Shown piece by piece: positions 52,665 through 62,281 of a stretch of DNA of 64,000 nucleotides. The DNA lies in assembly GCF_025821625.1 (NCBI RefSeq), contig NZ_JACKSH010000257.1, forward strand, positions 1 through 64,000, in the 5' to 3' direction. The notes beneath the pieces were generated by a model. It ran no database searches. It was not told the origin of the DNA and worked only from the letters and a program-made list of their open reading frames with translations. The stretch is from Mycolicibacterium pyrenivorans (GTDB taxonomy: Bacteria > Actinomycetota > Actinomycetes > Mycobacteriales > Mycobacteriaceae). Both the position numbers and the translations under genes were made by a program. Position 1 is the first letter of the stretch. Each line of letters opens with the position of its first letter.

Positions 52665-54809
52665 GTGACCGCCACCCTGGACGTTCCGGAGCAGAACCCC
52701 GACCTGGTGCTCGACCAGAGCGCCGATGACTACTGGAACCACTACCAGCTGACCTTCGCGCTCTACAGCGTCAGCGATCGCGCCATCCCGTCCGCGTTCG
52801 ACGGGCTCAAGCCCGGGCAGCGGCGCCTGCTCTACCAGATGCACGAGTCCCGATTGCTGCCAGGAAACAAACCGCAGAAGTCCTCGAAGGTCTGCTCGGC
52901 CGTCACCGGCAACCTGCACCCGCACGGCGGCGCGTCGATGTACGGAGCCGCGGCACTGATGGCCGCCGACTTCCAGCGCGTGAAAGTGATTGACGGACAA
53001 GGCGCATTCCCGCGCATCCAAGGTGACATACCCGCCGCCGATCGCTACACCGAGATGCGGCTGTCGGCACCCGGTGCGGCACTGACCGCCGAACTCAACG
53101 ATCACGCCGTGCCGATGGTCTCGACGTTCGACGGTGAATGGATCGAGCCGACGGTGCTGCCCGCCCAGTGGCCGGTGCTGCTCTGCAATGGCGCGGTCGG
53201 CATCGCCGAGGGGTGGGCCACCAAGGTACCGGCACACAATCCGCGCGAGGTCATGGCGGCCTGTCGGGCGCTGCTGAAGACCCCGAACATGACCGACGAC
53301 CGGTTGCTCAAACTCATTCCCGGTCCCGACTGGGGCTGCGGGGCCACCGTGGTCGGCACGGCCGGCCTGCGGGAGTACATCACCACCGGCCGGGGCCTGT
53401 TCACGGTCCGCGGCACGGTGTCCGTCGACGGGAAGAATGTCGTGATCACCGAACTTCCGCCCGGTGTCGCGAGTAACACTGTGCAGGAGCGCATCCGGGC
53501 TCTGGTCGAATCCGGTGAGCTGTCGGGCGTGGCCGACATGTCCGATCTCACCGACCGTCGCAACGGGCTGCGCATCGTGGTCACCGCAAAACGCGGCCAC
53601 AGCGCCGAGACCATCCGCGACCAGCTGCTCGCCCTGACCCCGCTCGAGTCGACGTTCGCCGCCAGCCTGGTCGCCCTCGATGAGGACCGGGTTCCGCGGT
53701 GGTGGTCGGTGCGCGAACTGATCGCCGCGTTCCTGCATCTGCGCGATTCAGTGGTGTTGCGCCGCAGCGAGTACCGACTGGACAAGGTCGCCGCGCGACG
53801 GCATCTGGTGGCCGGCTTGATGACCATCCATCTTGACATTGATGCTGCCGTCGCGGTCATTCGGAGCTCCGACACCGTCGACGAGGCCCGCCAGGGCCTG
53901 CAGGACCGCTTCGCGATCGACACCGAACAAGCCGATTACGTTCTGGCGCTGCAACTGCGGCGGCTGACGAAGCTCGACGTCATCGAGCTGCGGGCCGAAG
54001 CGGAGAAGCTCGACGCCGAGTTTCTCGAGCTCACAGAATTGGTTTCGAATCCTGACGCGCGCCGGGTGGTGATCGACAAGGAGCTTGTTGAGACCGCGAA
54101 ACTGTTCAAAGGCGCCGAATTCGACCGTCGCACCGTGCTGGACTTCGACGCGACCCCGGTGACGTCCGGTGCCGATGAGGACGGCGCCCGCGAGCGAAAG
54201 GTCAACGCCTCCTGGCGTTTGGATGACCGCGGTGTGTTCTCCGACAGCCACGGCGACCTGCTGACCTCGGGTCTGGGGTGGGCGGTGTGGACCGACGGCC
54301 GGGTGAAGTTCACGACCGGCAGCGGCCTGCCCTACAAGATCCGCGACATCCCGGTGGCGCCGGACATCACCGGGCTGGTGCGTTCCGGGGTACTAACCGA
54401 CGGCCACCATCTGGCGTTGGTGACGCGGCGCGGGAAGGTGCTGCGGATCGACCCCGCCGCCGTCAATCCGCAGGGCGCGGCAGGCAACGGTGTGGCCGGG
54501 GTGAAGCTGGTGGCGGGCGACCCAGAGGACGCTGTGATCGCCGCTTTGCCCCTCACGTGTGAGAACGGCGAGGCCATTCTGTCGATCTCCGAAAAGGGCT
54601 GGAAGGTCACCGAAGTGGCCGACATCCCGGTGAAGGGCCGCGGTGGAGCGGGCGTCGGCTTCCATCCGTTGGTCAACGGCGAGACTGCGCTGCTGGCGGC
54701 AACGGTTTCGGCGACCGGGTTCGTGCGCGGCAAGAGGGCGGTAAGGGCCGAGAAGCGTGCGAAGGCCTCGGTCAAGGGCTCCGGTGCGGACGTGACGCCT
54801 GCCGGGTGA
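52665..54809 (+). CDS. topoM: Atypical type II topoisomerase, GyrA/ParC-like cleavage subunit
   Basis: The 714-residue protein has the DNA-breakage domain at about 20-450 with catalytic Tyr128 in ADRYTEMRLS, preceded by Arg127. A coiled-coil tower and a shortened C-terminal domain follow. The last 200 residues contain beta-pinwheel-like blades (YKIRDIPVAPDITGL). The quinolone-binding segment reads HPHGGASMYG, whereas E. coli GyrA has DSAVYD at the last six positions. Asp82 and Asp87 are therefore Gly and Ser83 is Ala. With TopoN it would pass DNA duplexes using ATP. GTG start with AGGAAG upstream. Confidence 0.85.
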   Translation: MTATLDVPEQNPDLVLDQSADDYWNHYQLTFALYSVSDRAIPSAFDGLKPGQRRLLYQMHESRLLPGNKPQKSSKVCSAVTGNLHPHGGASMYGAAALMAADFQRVKVIDGQGAFPRIQGDIPAADRYTEMRLSAPGAALTAELNDHAVPMVSTFDGEWIEPTVLPAQWPVLLCNGAVGIAEGWATKVPAHNPREVMAACRALLKTPNMTDDRLLKLIPGPDWGCGATVVGTAGLREYITTGRGLFTVRGTVSVDGKNVVITELPPGVASNTVQERIRALVESGELSGVADMSDLTDRRNGLRIVVTAKRGHSAETIRDQLLALTPLESTFAASLVALDEDRVPRWWSVRELIAAFLHLRDSVVLRRSEYRLDKVAARRHLVAGLMTIHLDIDAAVAVIRSSDTVDEARQGLQDRFAIDTEQADYVLALQLRRLTKLDVIELRAEAEKLDAEFLELTELVSNPDARRVVIDKELVETAKLFKGAEFDRRTVLDFDATPVTSGADEDGARERKVNASWRLDDRGVFSDSHGDLLTSGLGWAVWTDGRVKFTTGSGLPYKIRDIPVAPDITGLVRSGVLTDGHHLALVTRRGKVLRIDPAAVNPQGAAGNGVAGVKLVAGDPEDAVIAALPLTCENGEAILSISEKGWKVTEVADIPVKGRGGAGVGFHPLVNGETALLAATVSATGFVRGKRAVRAEKRAKASVKGSGADVTPAG

Positions 54810-54959
54810 CCGCACGGTGACGGGCCCGCGGGCTGTCAACTGCGTGTTCGGTCGCCTGGCGTCGCGGTCTCCTACGGCTTTGCCTGCGGTCCACCGCCCG
54901 CGATGCTCCTAGAATGGCGCCGTATCGGCAGTCACTGGCATCGGGTGGAGGTGAGGGGA

Positions 54960-55781
54960 ATGGCCACGACGTTCCCTGATGCCCCGGTGCTGGAGCGTGT
55001 GCTGGACCTCGCGGCGCACGCCCCGTCGGTGCGCAACGCACAGCCGTGGCGGTGGCACGTCGACCACCGCGGCGTGCAGCTGTTCGCCGACTGGACCCGT
55101 CGCCTCGGTGACACCGACGCCGACCGCCGCGATGTGGTCCTGAGCTGCGGCGCCGTGCTGCACCACTGCGCGGTCGGGCTCGCCGCCGCCGGATGGTCGA
55201 GCCGGATCCGTCGGTTCCCCGACGACGATGTGCTGGCGGCGATCGAACTCGCCGAGCAGCCACCGGGTGACGGCAGCCTGGAGCTGGCCGGCGCCATCGC
55301 GCGCCGCCGGGCCGACCGGCGGCCGTACACCGGCTCGCTTCCCGGCGGCACGCTCGAATTGCTCGTGATCCGCGCGGAACGCTTCGGTGTCCAGCTGGCG
55401 GTGGTGCCGACCGTCAGATGGACCAGGATCGGTGACGCCGAGTTCGCACTGCGCTACGGGGACGGAGCACCGGAGCACCCGGGTGACGACGGCGTAATGC
55501 TCGTGCTGGGGACTGACACCGACACCGACGTGATGCGGCTTCGTGCCGGCGAGGCTCTCAGTTACCTGACGTTGTCGGCGGCCACCCTCGGGCTCGCCAC
55601 GTGCCCGCTGACCGAGCCGCTGAGAGACACCCGGAACCGCCTGGCGCTGACGTGTGAGGCCTTCGACGGCGAGGCCCACCCGCAGGCGTTGATTCGGCTC
55701 GGGCTACAGGCCGTCGGTGATCCGCTGCCGCCAGTCGAACGACGGTCTGTCGCAGAGACGACGACGTTCAACCTCAATTAG
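54960..55781 (+). CDS. Acg-type nitroreductase-fold protein
   Basis: The 273-residue protein is of the Acg family (DosR-regulon type nitroreductases with a lid over FMN). The N-terminus APVLERVLDLAAHAPSVRNA QPW and LAAAGWSSRIRRFPDDD are typical, as is IRLGLQ near the end. It is shorter than M. tuberculosis Acg (about 330 residues). No DosR box (inverted GGGAC) was found upstream. The ATG at 54960 follows a good ribosome binding site, GGAGGTGAGG. TAGAAT at 54910-54915 could be the -10 box. Such proteins may sequester flavin instead of reducing nitro compounds. Confidence 0.85.
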   Translation: MATTFPDAPVLERVLDLAAHAPSVRNAQPWRWHVDHRGVQLFADWTRRLGDTDADRRDVVLSCGAVLHHCAVGLAAAGWSSRIRRFPDDDVLAAIELAEQPPGDGSLELAGAIARRRADRRPYTGSLPGGTLELLVIRAERFGVQLAVVPTVRWTRIGDAEFALRYGDGAPEHPGDDGVMLVLGTDTDTDVMRLRAGEALSYLTLSAATLGLATCPLTEPLRDTRNRLALTCEAFDGEAHPQALIRLGLQAVGDPLPPVERRSVAETTTFNLN

Positions 55782-55834
55782 GGCGTTTCGTCTCGTGCAC
55801 AACTGGTTGGCCGCGCAGCGGGATACGTAGGGAT

Positions 55835-57224
55835 TCAGCCGGTGAAACCCTCGCCTGATGTCGAACGGTCGTGGTGGGTGTAGGTCAGCGGGATCTGCTG
55901 ACCGCGGGCAATCTTGTCCAGCATGTCGATACGCGCGCGCGCCGGCGCGCCGCTCGCGTTCCTGCGCTCTCGGCCGGGATTAGACCACGGCAAACTGTCG
56001 GCCACCATCGCGATACCGACGTTGAGCCGGGTGAAGCTCTCGAAGATCCGCACCCGGCGCTGGAAGTTGTAGCCCAGCGGCTCGAACAGCGTGCCGACGA
56101 TCATGGCCTCGATCTGTTGGTATCCGAACACCACGCCGGCGGGGGCGAGCGCAATGGTCGCCGTGATCTGGTTGGCGTAGCGGGCCACCAACTTCCTGGC
56201 CCAGTCGGGAAGAGTCTCCGTCAGCGTCTCGATGTGGGAGGGACCCGCAATGGCGTCGACGAGTTCGGCCCGCCATGGCGACGGATTGCCACCCCTGGCC
56301 AGGACGTAGTTCAACGATTTGATCAACTCCACACCGTTGGCGGAGTGGAGGCGCTCGGGCGCGCCCCACAGTCGCCCGTTGTACGACGAGTATTCAGCGA
56401 GATCCTCGAGCTGCTGCCGGGTCAGCTTGCGCCCGAACGCATGGTCGACGAGGCGGCCGAGCAGCATTCCGCTGCCGAAGCCGAGCAGCGACGTCACAGG
56501 AATGGGCTCCCCGAACTTGAGGTAGACGTCGTCACCCCACTTGCGCCGCAACCCTCGACTTACCAGTGCGTGCATCAACCGGCACCCGCACGACATCCTG
56601 GAACGCAACCGAGCGCCGATCGAAGATGTCCGGCAACGTGAACTGAGCGAACACCCGAGCCGTCTCGATGAAGCGGCGCGGGCCGTCGTCCGCGAAACGA
56701 CCGGTGGCACCGGTGGCCGCGGAGATGTCGCCGGTCATCGCGGTCTCGTAGAACGCCCACCCCTGGATGATGGTGGTGGCCGCCCTGGTGCTCGACATCG
56801 CCAGCATCCGACCCCGTTCGGCGGCGACGAGATCGAACTGGCTGGCCAGCCGATCCAAATGGTCGAAGAGATCGACAAACTCCTGCGGGGGATCCTCCAG
56901 CGTTTCAATGCCCTGGGTCAGGGCCTGCTCGAACAGCGCCCGGCCCTGCTCATAGCCGAGGCGCTCGAACGCATCGACCGCACCGACCATGTGCTCGTCG
57001 GCCTGCCAGAAGTAGTCGTCCCGCATACGCGTGATGTCGTTGGGTTCGACCTCTTTGTCGATGTCGATCCAGGTCCCGAACATGAACTCGCGCATGTGAC
57101 GCCACTGGTCGGCGAAGTGGTCACGACCTGGCGGGATGGGCCGCAACGGCCTCTCTGGATGATCCCGTCGGTTGAAATCGACGTCCTCGACGAGGATCTC
57201 GGGACGCTCACCGGTCACGGTCAT
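55835..57224 (-). pseudogene. MpaB/DUF2236-type oxygenase, frameshifted
   Basis: The first 200 codons (start at 57224) encode the N-terminal half, ending FDRRSVAFQDVVRV, and a second frame (to 55835) encodes RLMHALVSRGLRRKWGDDVY and the rest. Joining them needs loss of one C in GTGCGGGTG-C-CGGTTGATG near 56588. The family, including latex-clearing-like oxygenases, binds heme between helices. With the frameshift the protein would be cut in the middle and lack half of its fold. Both halves are otherwise well preserved, so the event is recent or a sequencing error. A TTG at 57236 is an alternative start. Confidence 0.75.
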
Positions 57225-57427
57225 GCAGCCATCCAATCTCGGAGGTAGAGGACACTGATTAAGACGTTATTTCACCCTGCCGCCGATGTGAACGGCGGTT
57301 CCTGGCCTCCTGCCGAGTACGAGGTCACCGAAGTCGCCGATCCCGGTGACAGGTCGCGGCGGGTAACGGTGCGGCATCGAACCGACATCGACCCCAAAGA
57401 TCACCGTAACCACATCCGCCACATTGT

Positions 57428-57433
57428 TAACAT
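57428..57433 (+). promoter_or_regulatory. Putative -10 box of a leaderless transcript
   Basis: TAACAT ends seven bases before the GTG at 57440, which lacks a ribosome binding site. This matches leaderless initiation at the start codon. Confidence 0.4.
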
Positions 57434-57439
57434 CGCTCG

Positions 57440-58207
57440 GTGCGAATATCCCGGCGTGACGCACTGCGCTGCGCCACGGCTGCCTCGGCATTGGCCGGGC
57501 TCAGCGCTGTGACGGGTGCCCGCGCACCCTCGGCGGCGGCTGCCGCTCCCACGCTGATCGACTACGCCATGCGCCAGATCCCGGCACAAGACATCAGAGC
57601 TGCCGGCCATGCCGGGGTGATCAACTACGTCTCGACCTCGCGGCCCGGCTCGTCCTTCGGTGCCAAACCGATCACCCTGCCCTACGCGAAGTCGCTGAGC
57701 TCCTCCGGTTTGGTGATTGTCAGCAACTACCAATACGGCAAGCCGGGCGGGACAGCGCCGTCGGACTTCACCCGCGGGTACGCCGGTGGCGTCGCCGACG
57801 CTCGCACCGGTTGGCAGCTGCACAGCGCCGCCGGTGGTGGCCAGAGCGCGCCGATCTTCTTCAGCGTCGACGACGACATCGACCGCGAGGCGTGGAACAC
57901 CGTTGTGCTGCCGTGGTTTCGCGGAATCAATTCGGTGATCGGAGTGCAGCGGACCGGAATCTACGGGGGCATCAAGGCGTGCCAATGGGCCGCGGCAGAT
58001 GGGGTCATCGGAAGGTCGCGTTCGCCGGGCCGCGTATGGGCCTGGCAGACCCGGTCCTGGTCCGGTGGTCAGATCTACCCCGCCGCAGTTCTGTACCAGC
58101 GCATCATCGACACCGCATCGAATCCGGGACCGGTCGTCGGCGGCATCCGCGTCGACGTCAACGACGTGCTGGCCCAGGATTGCGGCCAGTGGAACTTCCA
58201 TCCGTGA
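57440..58207 (+). CDS. Tat-exported DUF1906 (glycoside-hydrolase-like) protein
   Basis: The 255-residue protein has a twin-arginine signal (ISRRDALRCATAASALAG) and a cleavage site near residue 35 (AAA). The DUF1906 domain follows (about 38-252), a TIM barrel related to lysozyme-like glycosidases, with FFSVDDDID and GIYGG carrying acidic residues of the putative active site. Mycobacterial members are small secreted proteins of unknown substrate, probably acting on peptidoglycan or arabinogalactan. GTG start with leaderless promoter. It is convergent with the coiled-coil cell-wall protein gene, which ends 16 bases away. Confidence 0.85.
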   Translation: MRISRRDALRCATAASALAGLSAVTGARAPSAAAAAPTLIDYAMRQIPAQDIRAAGHAGVINYVSTSRPGSSFGAKPITLPYAKSLSSSGLVIVSNYQYGKPGGTAPSDFTRGYAGGVADARTGWQLHSAAGGGQSAPIFFSVDDDIDREAWNTVVLPWFRGINSVIGVQRTGIYGGIKACQWAAADGVIGRSRSPGRVWAWQTRSWSGGQIYPAAVLYQRIIDTASNPGPVVGGIRVDVNDVLAQDCGQWNFHP

Positions 58208-58222
58208 AGACAGCCGGGCTGC

Positions 58223-59341
58223 TCAGCGGCGTGGCGTCACGGTGATGTGCACGTGGTCGTAGTGGCCGTACCCCGATGCCTGTGGACCGGCCGGCGTGTA
58301 ATACGTGCCGCGCCAGATCACGTCCTGTAGCCCGAATCGGCCCGCATTGCTCATCGCGAACGCGAGGATCTGGTCGCCGAGCGCGACGCCCTCGGGGCTG
58401 TCGTGGTTGGGAATCATGATGTCGATCGCCAGACCGCTGGGATGCCACGGCTTCGAGTCCGGCCGAACCCCGTCGATTGCGGCAATCTGAGGGAACTGTC
58501 GGCTGACGGCCCTGGCGGCCAGGACGGTGTTGGGCTGCAACCCGGCCTCTGAGGCAACACCGACAGGCAACGCCTCCGGAATCTCGGCGATAGCGGCTGC
58601 CATGGGCGGTGGCGCAACATCGCCGGCAGGCAGGCCGGGCATCGCGACGATCGCCGGGTTCGCCGGAGCGGGCGCACTCTGCGGCGGAGGGGTGCTATCG
58701 ACGATCGCTTGTTGCTGCGGTGTCAACGCAGCGTACTGCGCCTCCGCGGCGGCGATCTGACGGAGCAAGTCCCTCAGCTTGGCCTGCAGCTCTGCGCGCA
58801 CCGCGGCGGCCGACTCTGCCGCGGCGCTGGCGTCGGCGGCCGATCTCTCCGACGCCTGGGCGGCGGCGGCCGCGCGCTCGCGTGCTGATCGAAAGGCCTT
58901 CAACTGATCGGCGATCCCAGCGCCGACTGTCCGCTGCATCGACAGCTGATCGATCAGCTGTTGAGGAGAGGCCGCGGTCAGCACCGCCGCGAACTGACCG
59001 TCACGCCCATTCATGTAGTTCATCGCCGCGATCCTGTCGACAGCGGCCTGACGGGGCTCCAGTTCGGAGTTCGCGGCCTCCAGGGCCGCCAGGTCGGCGC
59101 GATGGCGGTCGACGGCCGCCGCCTGCTCAGCCAGCCTGGCATCGGCCTCGCGCTGGGCAGCTGTGACGGCCTCGCGACTCTGCACCGCCTGCTGGGACAA
59201 CTCGTTGAGCCTGGACAACGCGTCGGCCGCCGGGTCGGCCGCGACATTCCCCGTCGGCATGCCCATCGACGCAGCCAGCACCAAGACTGCGGTCGCGAGA
59301 GCACACATCGTTTGTCGAAGGGAGTGGCGCAGCCCGGTCAC
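58223..59341 (-). CDS. Secreted coiled-coil protein with a VanY/resuscitation-type C-terminal domain
   Basis: The 372-residue exported protein has a signal peptide at the N-terminus and a long Ala/Glu/Gln-rich coiled coil (about 40-200). A Pro-rich linker comes next, and a C-terminal domain of about 120 residues has SKPWHPSGLAIDIMIP and YGHYDHVHITV, the His/Asp metal-binding pattern of zinc peptidoglycan hydrolases. This layout is like mycobacterial NlpC/P60-type division hydrolases with a different catalytic domain. It would act in the cell wall. I use the GTG at 59341. Another GTG at 59353 follows AAGGA closely and is also possible. Confidence 0.8.
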   Translation of the reverse strand: MTGLRHSLRQTMCALATAVLVLAASMGMPTGNVAADPAADALSRLNELSQQAVQSREAVTAAQREADARLAEQAAAVDRHRADLAALEAANSELEPRQAAVDRIAAMNYMNGRDGQFAAVLTAASPQQLIDQLSMQRTVGAGIADQLKAFRSARERAAAAAQASERSAADASAAAESAAAVRAELQAKLRDLLRQIAAAEAQYAALTPQQQAIVDSTPPPQSAPAPANPAIVAMPGLPAGDVAPPPMAAAIAEIPEALPVGVASEAGLQPNTVLAARAVSRQFPQIAAIDGVRPDSKPWHPSGLAIDIMIPNHDSPEGVALGDQILAFAMSNAGRFGLQDVIWRGTYYTPAGPQASGYGHYDHVHITVTPRR

Positions 59342-59433
59342 GCGGATTATCACGATCCTTGGCTCGAGGACCGATCTCGGCCCGGCTGAAGATGTCCCGG
59401 GCAAGGCTACGAACTGGCAACGACGATGTCTAC

Positions 59434-61242
59434 TCAGGCGGGACGGCGGGTCAGCTTTCGCCAAACCCAACTCGAGGGCACGTGCCGTCCGTGGACGACG
59501 TACTCCCGGGTGGCGTCGACCAGGAGCGTGGCGTCGAGTCCGCGCCGCGCGGACGGCCAGCCGACCAGCAGCAGCTCGTCGGCAGGGGCCAACACGAAGT
59601 CATTTTCCGGGGCGACCTCGATGTCTGTGCCGTCGTTAACCCCGGTCGCACGGGCGAGCAGAAGCGGGACCGCGTGCAGCGGCTCGTCGCGGTCGTCGGG
59701 GTTGCGCAGCAGGTCCCCCAGGCGCGCTCCACCCTCGGCGAGCCACGCCTGCAGCGCCGGCGCTTCTGTCGCCGTCAGCCGCACCTTCCACACCGCCTGC
59801 AGGTGCTCGCCACACAGCTGCGTCAGGCGATCGATGACCGCGGCGGCCCAGGCATCTTCGCGGCGGGGCACCTCCTGCAGGAAGCGCCACAGCAAGGGCG
59901 TAGACAGCAGCGCGTACACCTCGTGTGCGACGACGTCCGCTGGGACGAGCAGCGAGTCGACCTCCACGGCCGCGAATAACGGCGCGCTGGCCGCCTTGTT
60001 CTGTCGGGCTGCGACGAACAACGACGGGTTGGCCTTTCTGGCCGAAGCGATCAGCGAGAGATTGGTGGTGTCGTTGTCCGTGCCGGCGACGAACCCGGCG
60101 GCGCGGTTGATCCCGGCGCGCACCAGCACGTCGGGTTCGTAGCCGAACCCGACGATGGTGTCCGGGTGGTGCTCCGCCACGTCTGCAGGCTCCACCACGG
60201 TGACGTCCAGGCCCTCCGCCCGGAGGTCCTCCGTAATCTCCCGACCGAAGCGGCCGTACCCGCAGATCACCCAGTGCCCGTCCGACAGCGGTAGTCCCCG
60301 GGGCGGCAGCGGTGCGCCGGGCCCGCTCTCTAGCCAGGTCATCAGCTGGTAGGAGGCGGGTGCGCGCAGCGCAATGCGGAGGTAGTCGCCAAACCGGTCG
60401 AACGGGTTGACGACCGTGGGCGTGCCGAAAGCACGCATCCGCTCGGCCATGGTCGGCGAGACCGCCCGGCTGATCACGGGGAGATCGGGACGCAGCAGCG
60501 CGGCCGCTTGCACGACGGCCAAGTTGGCCTCGTCGTCGTCGGTCAGCGCGACCACCCCTTCACACGACGGAAGATCCAGACCCGCGACCGCGAGGTGCCC
60601 GGGGTCGCCGGCGTCGGCGACCAGGCCGGGTACGTCCGCACGGTAGGAAGCCATGTCGAGGTCGTCGATGCGCCCGTCGTCGGAGTCGATCACCACGAAA
60701 CGCCGGCCCAGCGCATCCAGTGAGCGCGCGAGAACCTCGCCGGTGCGCCCGTAGCCGACGATCAGCAGAAAGGGTTCGCGCATCCGCTCGACCTTGCGCA
60801 TGAAGTGCTGCAAGGACAGCGCCTGCCGGAAACCGCGTTCCTGCAGCAGAGCCAGCAGTGATCCGATCGCGTACGCCCAGCCCACCACCGTGAGGTAGAT
60901 CGAGATCGTCAACCACATTCGCTGGTTGTAGGTGAACGGGTAGGGGATCTCGCCGAATCCGATCGTGGAGGCGGTGTAGCTCATGACGTAGAACGCGTCG
61001 AAGAAGCCCATCTTCACCGGGCGGCCCGCTGTGTCCTGACCGGGTATCAACGTGAGACCCAGGGTGGTGATTGCGAAGATCACGATCAGCACGATCAGTG
61101 GCACCCGCATCCGGCGCATGACCAGAAAGATTGTGGCCGAGGCTTTCCTGGACGTGTGCATCGGTACTCGCCAGCGTGGCGTGCGGCGCGCCGGTTCCGT
61201 GGCGAACAAGCGGGACCAGAACACCAGCAGCGGATTGCTCAC
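59434..61242 (-). CDS. Potassium channel with two RCK (TrkA-N) domains
   Basis: The 602-residue membrane protein has two transmembrane helices around a pore loop with the filter TASTIGFGEIPY (TIGFGE, near 90-100), typical of a 2-TM K+ channel. Two cytosolic RCK domains follow, each with a Rossmann turn: GYGRTGEV near 165 and GYGRFGREI near 330. The C-terminal part has a TrkA-C-like barrel. Such channels pass K+ and are gated by ligand binding to RCK. It is 10 bases downstream of a small membrane protein gene and presumably co-transcribed. Confidence 0.9.
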   Translation of the reverse strand: MSNPLLVFWSRLFATEPARRTPRWRVPMHTSRKASATIFLVMRRMRVPLIVLIVIFAITTLGLTLIPGQDTAGRPVKMGFFDAFYVMSYTASTIGFGEIPYPFTYNQRMWLTISIYLTVVGWAYAIGSLLALLQERGFRQALSLQHFMRKVERMREPFLLIVGYGRTGEVLARSLDALGRRFVVIDSDDGRIDDLDMASYRADVPGLVADAGDPGHLAVAGLDLPSCEGVVALTDDDEANLAVVQAAALLRPDLPVISRAVSPTMAERMRAFGTPTVVNPFDRFGDYLRIALRAPASYQLMTWLESGPGAPLPPRGLPLSDGHWVICGYGRFGREITEDLRAEGLDVTVVEPADVAEHHPDTIVGFGYEPDVLVRAGINRAAGFVAGTDNDTTNLSLIASARKANPSLFVAARQNKAASAPLFAAVEVDSLLVPADVVAHEVYALLSTPLLWRFLQEVPRREDAWAAAVIDRLTQLCGEHLQAVWKVRLTATEAPALQAWLAEGGARLGDLLRNPDDRDEPLHAVPLLLARATGVNDGTDIEVAPENDFVLAPADELLLVGWPSARRGLDATLLVDATREYVVHGRHVPSSWVWRKLTRRPA

Positions 61243-61252
61243 GGCCGGCTTC

Positions 61253-61639
61253 CTAGCGGCGCTGGAACGACACGGTCTCGACCACCAGCAGGATCACCGA
61301 CACGATGTTCGCCATCAGCGCTCCTCCGGACAGCGAGACCACGCTGGCGGTCGCCTCCCGGGTCAGCCCCTCGGTGGCGACGTAGGACGCGTACCCCCAG
61401 ACGAGCGCTGCAGCAATCAGTTGGAGGTCGGCGACCAGGCTGGTGGCCAGGTGCACGGCCCCGATCTGGGTGCGGTCACCGAACTTGAGCACGGTCGCGA
61501 TGAGGTTGACCACCACCGCCGCGTAGAGCTCGTAGCTGTTGTGCAGTTCGGGGTCGCCGAGATCGCCGATGAAGAAGCCGAAGTTCAAGGTCGCGGCGAA
61601 CAGCACGAAGAATCCGAAGACGACCTTCTCCAGGTTCAT
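61253..61639 (-). CDS. Small membrane protein, DUF6394-like
   Basis: The 128-residue protein has four hydrophobic segments (about 5-24, 38-52, 62-82 and 105-125) and short loops. The sequence FLFAATLNFGFFIGD-type N-terminus (MNLEKVVFGFFVLFAAT) resembles a DUF family often found beside K+ channels. It precedes the channel gene by 10 bases, so a partner or accessory subunit is likely, but no function is established. Confidence 0.7.
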   Translation of the reverse strand: MNLEKVVFGFFVLFAATLNFGFFIGDLGDPELHNSYELYAAVVVNLIATVLKFGDRTQIGAVHLATSLVADLQLIAAALVWGYASYVATEGLTREATASVVSLSGGALMANIVSVILLVVETVSFQRR

Positions 61640-62281
61640 TCATCCCTCTTCACACCCGCAGCGATCCCCTGTACCGCGCCCCGTCAAACTTAACCAAGAC
61701 GACCGTCGCAGCACGTACTTTAGGGCAAACCGCCGACGTTGAGATTGTTCACGCACCGAGGTGGCGTGCGTCTCGAAGATGACCGCCCTGTCGGGCGCAC
61801 ACAATCAAAACGGCTCGGCGTCTGCCGGCCGGAAGCCTTTGGTTCTCCCTTCGCGGCATCGGTATCTTCACTGAACAGCCGTGACGAACCGCGGCGCATC
61901 GATCGGTGGAATGCCGTCGAGGCTGGGCCGCCCGAGAGTGCGGCAGCGGCGCCACCGATGAGTTCCATACGGCGGGTATTTGGGCCGCGAGAACGTCAGG
62001 CTGATGACACTTGTGGCGTGCGATCGCTGCAGCGGGTGCCACCGTGGTTGCCCTACGACGGGAAGACGATGACCGAACATCCGTTCCGGCGTGCCCTGCG
62101 CACCCCGACGAGCGGCTTCGGTTGAGACACCGAGCCTCTGATGTCTCTGAACTCCGGCGCCAAACTCCAATGGACGCAATGCCTCTAGGCACGGCTGCGA
62201 GATCGATTCGCCACGGCGATATCCCGAGAGGAAGCGCACGTTCTCAAGCAGGGCCTCGGGTGACTCGAGGGGCTCGACACG
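61640..62281. other. About 640 bases without a recognised gene
   Basis: Open frames exist on both strands, but none shows a family motif, signal peptide or a good ribosome binding site. The base composition is a little lower in GC than the flanks. It lies between the K+ channel operon promoter and the nuclease remnant and probably holds decayed sequence. Confidence 0.4.

Noticed and set aside
50610..54809. gyrB/gyrA or parE/parC
   Set aside because: The divergence from canonical motifs and the absence of recF/dnaN-type neighbours argue against gyrase. Mycobacteria lack topoisomerase IV, so TopoN/TopoM fits better.
54810..54960. DosR box before the Acg-type gene
   Set aside because: No inverted GGGAC-type repeat is present in the 150 bases upstream.
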